Shown here: positions 56,006 to 64,000 of the stretch, piece after piece
Layout of the letters: the number at the start of each line of letters is the position of its first letter
How positions within the stretch are numbered: the first letter of the stretch is position 1
NCBI GenBank assembly: GCA_965277415.1
Contig: CBDICS010000005.1
Coordinates: forward strand, 1 to 64,000
Source: JAHDHW01 sp965277415
Lineage (GTDB): Bacteria; Bacteroidota; Bacteroidia; Chitinophagales; Saprospiraceae
Length of the DNA stretch: 64,000 bases
Direction of reading: 5' to 3'
The notes under the pieces: generated by a model
What the model was told of the DNA's origin: nothing
Database searches by the model: none
The model's input: the letters and a program-made list of their open reading frames with translations, nothing else
Made by a program: the position numbers and the translations under genes

Positions 56006-56060
56006 CCCTTTAAGGGTTTTTATAAGTGCTCAATGATTTGCTACTAGATCATTGAGCACT
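56006..56060. terminator. Terminators after the SprB-type giant
   Basis: A small stem CCCTTTAAGGG followed by TTTTTATA (56006-56022), then a perfect 13-bp inverted repeat AGTGCTCAATGAT (56025-56037) / ATCATTGAGCACT (56048-56060) placed between convergent genes, so it can work in both directions. Confidence 0.75.
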
Positions 56061-56076
56061 ACTTTTGTAGAGTAGA

Positions 56077-57480
56077 TTACAACTTTACTTGTAAAAGCAA
56101 CCAGTTTTTTTCTGCAATGGAAGCGGTCATTTCAATTTCTTTCCTTAAGCGCGCTTTGACAAGACGATTCGATATAGGCAATTCCAAAAGCTTTTTCGTA
56201 AACTTAATGGTATTTAAATAATTCTTTTTATGATAAGCGATAATCTCCTTTCTAGTAATAAATTTCTTCATGGCCTCTAGGTGAGAATACAAAAGATCAA
56301 AAGCGTTTAACTCATAATAAATTTTCATTGCAATGGTCTTAGCAGATAGATTTAGTAGTAGATCACTAAAGTCAGCTTTATTCAATAAGTCTAATGCCTT
56401 ATCATAATTTCTCCGTTCATATTCCAACCAAGCCAGGTTAAAAGAAAAAGTACTTTCTCTATATTTTCGAACCAATCTATGTTTATAATCTTGAATAAAA
56501 TTTTCTGCCCAATCAAAATCTTTTGAAATGATCGCTTTGGCTACAATATTTCGATAGGTGAAACGGGAAAGAATACCATTTAAAAAAAGCACTTCATTCT
56601 TTAACCCTTCTTTATAAATACTCAGTCCTTCTTTTGCAAATCGCTTTTCTCCTTCATTCATTAAGCGAATACAATAATTTGTCGCAAGTAAAAATAAATC
56701 GCGGAGTTCATCTTGAGGGAAGTGCAATTGATATTGGAAAAAGAGGGTTTTAAATTTTTCGAAATAACTATATTCCTTAGGTTGAATCAATGCATTATAG
56801 CAATAATAATAAACAGAAATCGCAGGGATGTCCAAATAAGATTGCTGCTCAATGTAAGCAATCATCGGAGGCAACATTCCAAAATCATATTCCTTTTTAT
56901 AAATATTTTGATGGGAAAGCATAAAGCAAGTCTGGCGAAGTTTTGAAGTAATATAGACAATGTCAAGGTTCTCTTGTACGTGTTGTAGATTGAGGTCTTC
57001 CATCCTGCTTTGTCTTGAAAGGAAAAGGTATTCTTCAAGATGTACCTCATATAGACTTTGGTAATAGTCTGCATTGCGATGAAGTTGATCTTGCTGTTTG
57101 AGCTTAATCTCTGAGGTCGTTTTTATAAAATGTCTTGATAAATTTAGTTCGCGATAAGCCTTTGCCAATTTCACCTTTGAATGTTGCGCCTCTTTATTTA
57201 CTTGTTGCCAAATCAGATACTTTTCAAGCACTTTAAGTAATAGACTCATACTTAAACGTAATTTGTGATCATCATACTCTTGGCTTGGGAACAGCTTTTC
57301 GAAGGCTTGGATTTTACTTGGATGCTTCTTTTTTTCAAACTTACAATATACCAAGAAATAGTATAAATCTATGACGTGCTGTCGCTGATTGAAGAAGGGA
57401 GAGGCAATAAACTTTCCTAAGTTTCTAATTTCCTTCTTTGGGAAAGTATCAAATAACTCATATAAGCGACTTTTTATCAT
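56077..57480 (-). CDS. Hypothetical helical-repeat protein, 467 aa
   Basis: All-alpha protein without signal peptide or TM. Regular helix pairs such as FSFNLAWLEYERRNYDKALDLL and NLSAKTIAMKIYYELNAFDLL suggest TPR-like or related helical repeats. The N-terminal MIKSRLYELFDTFPKKEIRNLGKFIASPFFN and heavy use of Tyr, Lys and Leu recur in proteins of this type that I recall from Saprospiria, but I know no function. It is the only minus-strand gene between 43 and 64 kb, convergent with the giant adhesin and sharing its terminator. Confidence 0.7.
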   Translation of the reverse strand: MIKSRLYELFDTFPKKEIRNLGKFIASPFFNQRQHVIDLYYFLVYCKFEKKKHPSKIQAFEKLFPSQEYDDHKLRLSMSLLLKVLEKYLIWQQVNKEAQHSKVKLAKAYRELNLSRHFIKTTSEIKLKQQDQLHRNADYYQSLYEVHLEEYLFLSRQSRMEDLNLQHVQENLDIVYITSKLRQTCFMLSHQNIYKKEYDFGMLPPMIAYIEQQSYLDIPAISVYYYCYNALIQPKEYSYFEKFKTLFFQYQLHFPQDELRDLFLLATNYCIRLMNEGEKRFAKEGLSIYKEGLKNEVLFLNGILSRFTYRNIVAKAIISKDFDWAENFIQDYKHRLVRKYRESTFSFNLAWLEYERRNYDKALDLLNKADFSDLLLNLSAKTIAMKIYYELNAFDLLYSHLEAMKKFITRKEIIAYHKKNYLNTIKFTKKLLELPISNRLVKARLRKEIEMTASIAEKNWLLLQVKL

Positions 57481-57686
57481 GTGGCTTGTTAAATTTATTG
57501 AGACAAATTTATTTGTAAGTATTTGATTATTAGGTTATTAAAAATAAGTAAACCTATTTTTGTGATGCAAAATAAGTAAAATGTACTTGTCTCACCCAAG
57601 TTTTATAGAGATTTTTGAAGTATAAGAAAGCTTAAGCTCTTTTTAAAAAGGCGAGAATCTATTTTTCAAAATAAAAATACATTGTT

Positions 57687-60560
57687 ATGAAAGTCAACAT
57701 CAAAAATATAAAGTGCTGGATCAGTTTAATTATTTTACTTATGAGTACAACTATACTAGTCGCTCAAGGTTGGGAAAGAAAATTTCCTGGAGTCGCTAAT
57801 CCTGATGGTTATATTGTTGGATCTGGTCTTAATGTTTTTGAAGAAGAAAATGGGGACATTAGGGTTTATTCCAGATTTGGTGATGATTACTATTTTTTAA
57901 TGACGGATGAAAATGGTTATCAAACTAATTTGGTAAACCTCCCTGTTTTTGGAATTACAATGCATGAAAATTCAATGGGAGATTACATAGTATTATTAAA
58001 TGGCTCGACAACATCTGAAGATACAGGATTCGCTAAGTTCGACCCGGAGGGTAATTTGATTTGGAAATATTGGTATGGTGATGAAAATGTATTGGAAAGT
58101 GCTACTCATTTTGTAGAATCAACAGATAGTGATTATTTTATTATTGGAAGAGAGAATATAGGGAGTATACAAATGGATACTTTGTTTGTACGAAAGATAG
58201 ATGTGAATGGAGAAGCTTTGTGGAAAAAACCTCTATTGTATAATTTCGATCAATGGGTAATTGAAACCTCAATAGTGGCAACTAATGATGCTGGATTCTT
58301 AATGGCTGGTTTTTGGGTTTCAAATTCTCCAGAGCCAGATGAATGGGTTTCGTTTTTAATCAGGGGGGATAGTGAGGGAGAGATAGAATGGCAGGTGGAT
58401 TTTGTAGATTCAATGACTATTAGAAATATTTTGACAGATGAAGACGATTATATAATATCGGGAAATGTAGCAATTAATGCTAGTCCTGATCCTTCAACAC
58501 AACTTCGTTTAATGAAAATTGACGATTCTGCCAATATCTTGTGGAGCAAAGAAATAGATGAAAACAAAGGTGCAGTAGATATCATTAAAACTTCTGATGG
58601 CGGCTATGCTCTTTTAGCCTTCGACTTTATTTTTGAAAAGGTAGTGCTTATCAAAACAGATGCCAATGGAGATATTCAATGGCAAGAAGAATATGGAGGC
58701 GGATTTAGACATACAGGACAAAGTGTTAAACAGACTTCTGATGGCGGATATATTATTACAGGATCTGCATTTTTGTCAGATGAAGCGAATGGCCCAAAAA
58801 GTTTGTATTTAATCAAAACAGATGCGAATGGAATTGCACTAAGTAATGTGGTCGAAGGTTATGTGCAATATGACCTTAATGAAGATTGTATCAATGACCT
58901 TGATGAACCGGTGATAGAAGATTGGATCATTTCGGTAGAAAATCCGGCGATTACTTTTTACGGTACAACAGATGAAAATGGCTATTATGCTATAGAAGTA
59001 GACACGGGTACTTTTGAAGTGAAAGTGAATGAACCAAGCCCTTACTGGCTGCCTTGCATAGCATCGGAAAGTATTACGTTTGATACTGATTTCGATACCA
59101 CTCAGGTAGATTATGCAGTACAAAGTACAGAACAATGTCCTTTGATGGAAGTTACTATGCACTCTGGACAATTTAGGCTATGTAAAGAAACTCAGATTGT
59201 AGTCAATTGTAAAAACCTTGGCACAGCACTAGCAGAAGATGTCTATGTAGAAATTACATTTGATGATAGCCTTGAATTAATTGATGCTTCTATCAATTAT
59301 TTCCTGATCAGTGGCAATACTTACTCTTTTGACATAGGAGATGTCGATTTTTTAAAACTCGAAACTTTTGTTGTTGATGTAATGGTTGGTTGTGATGAGG
59401 AATTAAGAGGGCTAACACTTTGCTCTGAAGCGCTGATCTTTCCGGATACCTCTTGTCTACCTATTGACTCTCTTTGGTCAGGAGCGAGTATCGAGCTGAG
59501 TGCTTGGTGTGATGAAGATGAGGTGAAGATGAAAATCGCCAATGTAGGAAATGCAGACATGCAAAATGAATTGGAGTATATCGTAGTAGAGGATGATGTG
59601 ATTATGTTATCGGGTGTACCTTATGGACCTTTGATGGCAGGTGATTCAGTTATTGTACTTAGAGATGCCGATGGTACATTTTATAGAATCGAAAGTCCAC
59701 AAGTCCCTAATCACCCAGGGATGTCTATGCCTTCCGCTTTTGTAGAAGGATGTGGAGAGGGAAGCAATGGAGAAGTCAGTCTAGGTTTTGTCAATCAATA
59801 TCCACTCAATGACATTGACCCTTTTGTTGACTTGTTGTGTAAGGTCGTTGTTTCTTCTTTTGATCCAAATATCAAAGTGGCATATCCAGAAGGTTATGAT
59901 ACACCTCATTTTATAAATGCCAATACAGACATTGAGTATGTTATTCATTTTCAAAATACTGGAACGGCAGAAGCTGAGCTTGTAGTTATCCAAGATCGTA
60001 TTTCACCCTTACTTGATCCTGCTTCTATTCGCTTGGGTACTAGTAGTCATGCCTATGACTTTGAACTATTTTCTGATGGTATAATAAAATTTACTTTTGA
60101 AGATATTATGCTGCCCGATAGTACAAGCAATGAAGCGGAGTCGCATGGGTTTATACAATTTACCATTGCTCAAAAAGCAAATCTCCCAGTAGGTACTGAA
60201 ATACATAATGAAGCTGCTATCTATTTTGATTTCAATTCCCCTATTATTACAAATCAAACGCTGCACACCATTGGAGATAATTCGGTCAGTGTCAATATTG
60301 GGGATGTAGAGCGACCAGGTGTATCTGTTCAAGTTTATCCGAATCCTTTTGAATTGATGACTACTTTTAAAATTGATATGGACAATCCGGAGCACTTAAA
60401 ACTTCAACTGTTTGATGTGAGAGGGAGAATTATTCGGCAGCGGCAGTTTAATGGTAATACCTATCAGTTCTATAAAAATGACCTGCCATCTGGAATCTAT
60501 TTCTATAACATCAGCGATAAAAAAGGACTTATAAATACAGGTAAAATATTGATACACTAA
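57687..60560 (+). CDS. Secreted T9SS type A protein with beta-propeller-like and DUF11-like parts
   Basis: Signal peptide MKVNIKNIKCWISLIILLMS..LVA-Q. Residues ~25-375 carry propeller-like repeats of the delta-60 type (IIKTSDGGYALLAFD, VKQTSDGGYIITGSA, KTDANGDIQWQ). A SdrD/CNA-B-like segment (GYVQYDLNEDCINDLDEP) and CARDB/DUF11-like parts follow (DIEYVIHFQNTGTAEAELVVIQD, GFIQFTIAQKANLPVG). The last ~75 residues are a type A sorting domain (VQVYPNPFELMTTFKI, LPSGIYFYNIS, GKILIH). It is expected at the surface; role unknown. Total 957 residues. Its promoter lies in the 57481-57686 gap. Confidence 0.85.
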   Translation: MKVNIKNIKCWISLIILLMSTTILVAQGWERKFPGVANPDGYIVGSGLNVFEEENGDIRVYSRFGDDYYFLMTDENGYQTNLVNLPVFGITMHENSMGDYIVLLNGSTTSEDTGFAKFDPEGNLIWKYWYGDENVLESATHFVESTDSDYFIIGRENIGSIQMDTLFVRKIDVNGEALWKKPLLYNFDQWVIETSIVATNDAGFLMAGFWVSNSPEPDEWVSFLIRGDSEGEIEWQVDFVDSMTIRNILTDEDDYIISGNVAINASPDPSTQLRLMKIDDSANILWSKEIDENKGAVDIIKTSDGGYALLAFDFIFEKVVLIKTDANGDIQWQEEYGGGFRHTGQSVKQTSDGGYIITGSAFLSDEANGPKSLYLIKTDANGIALSNVVEGYVQYDLNEDCINDLDEPVIEDWIISVENPAITFYGTTDENGYYAIEVDTGTFEVKVNEPSPYWLPCIASESITFDTDFDTTQVDYAVQSTEQCPLMEVTMHSGQFRLCKETQIVVNCKNLGTALAEDVYVEITFDDSLELIDASINYFLISGNTYSFDIGDVDFLKLETFVVDVMVGCDEELRGLTLCSEALIFPDTSCLPIDSLWSGASIELSAWCDEDEVKMKIANVGNADMQNELEYIVVEDDVIMLSGVPYGPLMAGDSVIVLRDADGTFYRIESPQVPNHPGMSMPSAFVEGCGEGSNGEVSLGFVNQYPLNDIDPFVDLLCKVVVSSFDPNIKVAYPEGYDTPHFINANTDIEYVIHFQNTGTAEAELVVIQDRISPLLDPASIRLGTSSHAYDFELFSDGIIKFTFEDIMLPDSTSNEAESHGFIQFTIAQKANLPVGTEIHNEAAIYFDFNSPIITNQTLHTIGDNSVSVNIGDVERPGVSVQVYPNPFELMTTFKIDMDNPEHLKLQLFDVRGRIIRQRQFNGNTYQFYKNDLPSGIYFYNISDKKGLINTGKILIH

Positions 60561-60606
60561 GACTATAAGAATTTGGTTAAAATAACTTACATCCAGTGCT
60601 CAATGA

Positions 60607-61290
60607 TCATTTATTAATTGCACAGAAACATTATGCGGAGAATCCAATGATTGCATTGATCATCCAATCACGGAATGGTTTCCAGGTTGGAATCCTGCTG
60701 CTTATCCAGCGACTGCTATAATAGACTTTGAAGGGAGAACACTCTGCATTGATCAAATTTTTATTTATGATACGCACAATAGTAATGGAATGCTTCGGTT
60801 TCGGTATTTAGATGCCAATACATTGCAATGGGTAGATTACCAAATGAATCATCAAACTGTAGGATTCCGAACTTGGTGTGAAGTTGAAAATCAAAATGAT
60901 ATCAATCCAATTGAAGCATCTCAATTAGAGATTACAAAAGTCAATGCAAGTTCTCGCTTTGCAGAGATTGGACTGTGTGGAACTATTTGTGGACCAGTAA
61001 GAAGGAACTCAGATCAGTTAATAGAGCAGCTTATTGAGGTTCAAAATTTTAAGCCAATAGTCAAACCTAATCCAGTGAAGTCAGAGATTACCATTGAAGC
61101 AAGAGAAGGAAAATATAATGAACTAATTATTATTAATACAGAAGGAATTATTGTTAAAGCTGAGGCTAGAGAAAATTCAATTTCAATATTCATAGTGAAT
61201 GTTTCAAATTTACCAACTGGAGTTTACTTTGTATACTTGAAAGGTGAAGGCACACAATCTGATTATGCTAAATTTGTAAAGGTTGAATAA
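60607..61290 (+). pseudogene. 5'-truncated T9SS type A protein fragment
   Basis: The frame is open from just after a TGA at 60604 to the stop at 61290 but has no signal peptide and no start codon before ATG 60790. Upstream residues (CTETLCGESNDC, HPITEWFPGWNPAAYPATAIIDF, IDQIFIYDTHNSNGMLRF) are clearly protein-like and continue into the annotated part, which ends in a type A sorting domain (KPIVKPNPVKSEITIEA, LPTGVYFVYLKG). The N-terminal portion has been lost, probably by deletion at about 60596-60606, next to a 14-base match to the hairpin at 56025. If anything is made it would start at 60790 and stay cytoplasmic. Confidence 0.65.
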
Positions 61291-61710
61291 TGTCCCTAAA
61301 ACAAAAGAAGAAAGCAATAGCCTTGCAGTAAAAATGTGAGGCTATTGCTTTTATACCTGACGCGAAATATATTTCTTTTCCCGAGTCACTTCAATATTAA
61401 TATAATTTAGGCCAATTACTTATTATAAGTCATTAGACTAGAATTAATCTAAGACAATCTCAAGATTACTCATCAATTCAGTTTTAAATAGCTTCAGTAG
61501 AATAGTAATTACAGAATTAAAAAAGAAGATAATAATTTTCTATATTAAAATATTGCATGTAATTGCAAAAAGATTTAAATTGTCCGTGATTCGACTTCCC
61601 CCCTTCTTACAATCCCTCTTTACATTTACGAACAAAGCTAATTATTAAGGACTTGACTTTTAAAGTTTAAGCCCTCACCTCCCGTACCAAAACTTACAGA
61701 ACCGACACTT
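61291..61710. other. Intergenic region upstream of last giant gene
   Basis: 420 bp with a terminator (61312-61352), then AT-rich sequence. The promoter for the gene at 61711 should lie near 61600-61660 (TTTACATTTACG is a weak -7 candidate). Confidence 0.4.
61312..61352 (+). terminator. Intrinsic terminator
   Basis: AAGCAATAGCC (61312-61322) pairs with GGCTATTGCTT (61340-61350), 17-base loop, followed by TTTTA. Lies 22 bases after the T9SS fragment. Confidence 0.8.
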
Positions 61711-64000
61711 ATGAGAAGGAACGTGATGCTTACGACAATCCTTGTATTCGTATTTCTATCGAATACATATAGCCAATGCAATGATCCTACAGTACCAGGA
61801 TTAACATGTCAATCGGCTATAGCATTTTGTGATAATGAGATTGATGGATATTGCTCTGCTACTTATAACTCTGGTGTAGGAACAGCAGTAGGTATGCCGC
61901 CATTTTGTGGTTCTGTTCAAAATAATCAATGGCTTCGATTTGTTGCAGGAACAACAAGCATATCTTTAGAATTTACTGTAGACAATTGTGCAAATGGAGA
62001 TGGTTTGCAAGTCATTGTTATGCATAGTGATGATTGTGTAAATTTTACCGCTGTTACAAATTGCTATACAGCCTCTACTAGTGGAGGCGGAGGTGGAGTG
62101 AATGTGTTTATTTTAGAAGCCAGTGATTATATAGTTGGGGAAACCTATTTTATAATGTTAGATGGATGGCTAGGTGATTATTGTGATTATTCTATTCAGG
62201 TATTAACTGGTTCTACAAGCGTTCCACCTTTGTCGACCCCCTCTTTACCTTCTGGATTGACCCCAGTTTGCCCAGGTGCTACTTCAATTACTTATTCGAT
62301 ACCAGCGGTACCTTTTGCTACAGGATATAATTGGAGTTTACCAGCAGGTACTACTCATACCCTTAGTGCGGATGGCTTGTCTGTCAATGTAGATTATAGT
62401 ACAAGTGCTATAAGTGGAAATATTTGTGTCGAAGCTTATAATGACTGTGAATTAGGTAGTCAAATATGTTTGCCAATCACAATACAAAATTTACCTCCTA
62501 GTATAGATTATGGAGAGTATTGTGCAGGAGAGACCTTTTATTATCTTGGTAATAATACCAATTATACAGCAGGTTCTTATTATATCACGATACCTGGTGC
62601 TTCAGTGCTAGGGTGTGATAGTATCGTTCAGTTAGAAGTAATTGAAAACCCGATTAAAGAAACCTTTTTAATGGAAACAATCTGTGAGGGAGAGACCTTC
62701 GAAGTTGGAGGTATTACTTTTAATCAAAGCAATGCTTCACTTTCCGTATCCTTAACTTCAAGCGAAGGCTGCGATAGTACAGTCTATCTTGATTTGACAG
62801 TTTTAAATCCTCAAGCAATAATTCAACAGCCTGAGATCATTAATTGTAATTCTACAAATGTTTTTATAAATGGCGCTTTTTCTAATGCAGATATTTATAA
62901 TTGGTCTACCTCTACAGGAAATATAATTGGAGGCCTTGGGACTTCTGTAGTAACTGTTGATGCGGCAGGGCTTTATCTATTAGAAGTTCAAAGTACTCAT
63001 TTAGGAGTAACTTGTTCAGCTTCTACTAATGTAGTAGTAGAAGAGTATTTTGATTTGCCACAGATTAATATTAATTCTACAGACTTAAGTTGTAATGGGA
63101 GTAATGATGGGAGTGCTAACGCTACCCCAACTGGGGGAGAGGCTCCATATACTTATAGTTGGTCTACAGGTGTAAGCACCCCAAGTATAAGTGATCTGAC
63201 TCCAGGTAATTATTCATTAACTCTTACCGGAACAAATGGATGTGAGTCTGTGGAATCATTTCTAATATCAGAACCAGCTGCGCTCAGTTATAATATTGTT
63301 TTAGAAAATGTAACATGTAGTGGTAGTAATAATGGTATAGCTTCTGCAACTGCCTCTGGTGGTCTAGCACCTTATACTTATGAATGGAGTACAGGGACAG
63401 TTTCGAACCTTGAGACTGGCCTAGCTCCGGGCAATTATGATCTTTCGATTACTGATGCCAATGGATGCCAAATTTATGATAATTTTAATATTACTGAACC
63501 TGATCCAATTCTATTAGCCGCTTCATCTACTCAAGCAATTTGTAATGGAGAAACTGGTAGTGCATCAATTACAGCAACAGGTGGAAGCGGTTCACTTTCT
63601 TATCAATGGAGTAGTAATCCAATTCAAACAACACCTACTATAAGTAATTTACCTGCCGGAATTTATGCGGTAACGGTAACTGATCAAAGTAATTGTACTG
63701 CAAGCACAACAGTAGAAATTCTAGAACCTGCTGAAATTCAACTCAATATCACTGGTAGCAATCCTACCTGTTTCAATAGTTCGAATGGTACAGTTGCGGT
63801 TACCGCTTCAGGAGGAAGCGGCACCTTGGCTTATTTTTGGAATACACCACAAGGACATACTTCTCCATCTCTATCTGACCTTCAAGCTGGCTTATATGAA
63901 GTCACGGTGACTGACGAAAATAATTGTTTTGAAATTATTAATATTGATTTAGAAGATCCAGATGATTTTGTGATTACTTTTAATACCCAAGATATTTTAT
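61711..64000 (+). CDS. SprB-repeat surface protein, N-terminal part (runs off the window)
   Basis: ATG 61711 opens a frame that stays open to the window end (763 codons). A signal peptide (MRRNVMLTTILVFVFLSNTYS-Q) is followed by a Cys-rich N-terminal module (NDPTVPGLTCQSA, FCDNEIDGYC, NNQWLRFVAGT) that parallels the N-terminus of the 48-kb giant and of the 1.5-kb gene. Ig-like parts follow and, from about codon 455, SprB repeats (LSCNGSNDGSANATPTGG, YTYSWSTG, SLTLTGTNGCES). The C-terminus is outside, but a type B T9SS domain is expected. It is the fourth member of this surface-protein family in the window. Confidence 0.88.
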   Translation, partial: MRRNVMLTTILVFVFLSNTYSQCNDPTVPGLTCQSAIAFCDNEIDGYCSATYNSGVGTAVGMPPFCGSVQNNQWLRFVAGTTSISLEFTVDNCANGDGLQVIVMHSDDCVNFTAVTNCYTASTSGGGGGVNVFILEASDYIVGETYFIMLDGWLGDYCDYSIQVLTGSTSVPPLSTPSLPSGLTPVCPGATSITYSIPAVPFATGYNWSLPAGTTHTLSADGLSVNVDYSTSAISGNICVEAYNDCELGSQICLPITIQNLPPSIDYGEYCAGETFYYLGNNTNYTAGSYYITIPGASVLGCDSIVQLEVIENPIKETFLMETICEGETFEVGGITFNQSNASLSVSLTSSEGCDSTVYLDLTVLNPQAIIQQPEIINCNSTNVFINGAFSNADIYNWSTSTGNIIGGLGTSVVTVDAAGLYLLEVQSTHLGVTCSASTNVVVEEYFDLPQININSTDLSCNGSNDGSANATPTGGEAPYTYSWSTGVSTPSISDLTPGNYSLTLTGTNGCESVESFLISEPAALSYNIVLENVTCSGSNNGIASATASGGLAPYTYEWSTGTVSNLETGLAPGNYDLSITDANGCQIYDNFNITEPDPILLAASSTQAICNGETGSASITATGGSGSLSYQWSSNPIQTTPTISNLPAGIYAVTVTDQSNCTASTTVEILEPAEIQLNITGSNPTCFNSSNGTVAVTASGGSGTLAYFWNTPQGHTSPSLSDLQAGLYEVTVTDENNCFEIINIDLEDPDDFVITFNTQDIL

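Overview
The window is about 36-38% GC by eye and looks like a member of the Bacteroidota, most likely class Saprospiria (inferred, not proven). The evidence is repeated type IX secretion (T9SS) sorting domains of type A and type B, giant SprB-repeat surface proteins, A-rich start regions without classical Shine-Dalgarno motifs, TAnnTTTG-like -7 boxes, a NagB-LmbE fusion, 2TM-domain, DUF4932 and FISUMP proteins. I found no rRNA, tRNA or CRISPR array.

Layout. (1) 1-7.2 kb: the 3' end of one giant T9SS type B surface protein, followed by a second complete one (1513-7151). Both are broken by single-base frameshifts. (2) 7.2-32.7 kb: a mosaic accessory region of small cassette-like genes separated by many short repeats with terminal inverted repeats. 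It holds a wrecked IS110-family element into which a 157-bp MITE-like element has inserted at TTAA, two group II intron 3' remnants, a DUF1016/YhcG nuclease pseudogene with two in-frame stops, a frameshifted D-amino-acid-oxidase-like gene, a glycine-zipper protein pair, an ATP-grasp ligase, a YCII/ECF42-type sigma factor pair, a putative porin, an OAA-like lectin, a Uma2-type nuclease, an SGNH hydrolase, and an operon of EAD11-CHAT protease, three-TM protein and a tiny Pro/Lys-rich protein. The last of these is the best candidate here for an undescribed conflict or immunity module. A Crp/Fnr regulator, SnoaL-like and YceI cluster and an aspartyl-hydroxylase-like gene close the region. (3) 32.7-48 kb: mostly intact genes: GH17-like glycosidase, RecQ, a GT-C glycosyltransferase coupled to a membrane protein, a FabH-like KAS III, NagA, a T9SS-exported lipase, a TIM-barrel lipoprotein, a NagB-LmbE fusion preceded by a candidate small RNA, and a DUF4932-like lipoprotein. 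(4) 48-64 kb: a 7.7-kb SprB-repeat adhesin gene with about 25 repeats and one frameshift, a helical-repeat protein, a large T9SS type A protein, a 5'-truncated T9SS protein fragment, and the start of another SprB-type giant that leaves the window.

How the parts relate. The two ends of the window encode exported, probably gliding- or adhesion-related surface proteins. NagA and the NagB fusion suggest amino-sugar catabolism, though they are not in one operon. The middle looks like a hotspot of gene gain and decay. Non-autonomous repeats sit right behind stop codons, one overlaps a stop codon, and several genes carry inactivating changes, whereas the housekeeping genes between 34 and 46.5 kb show none.
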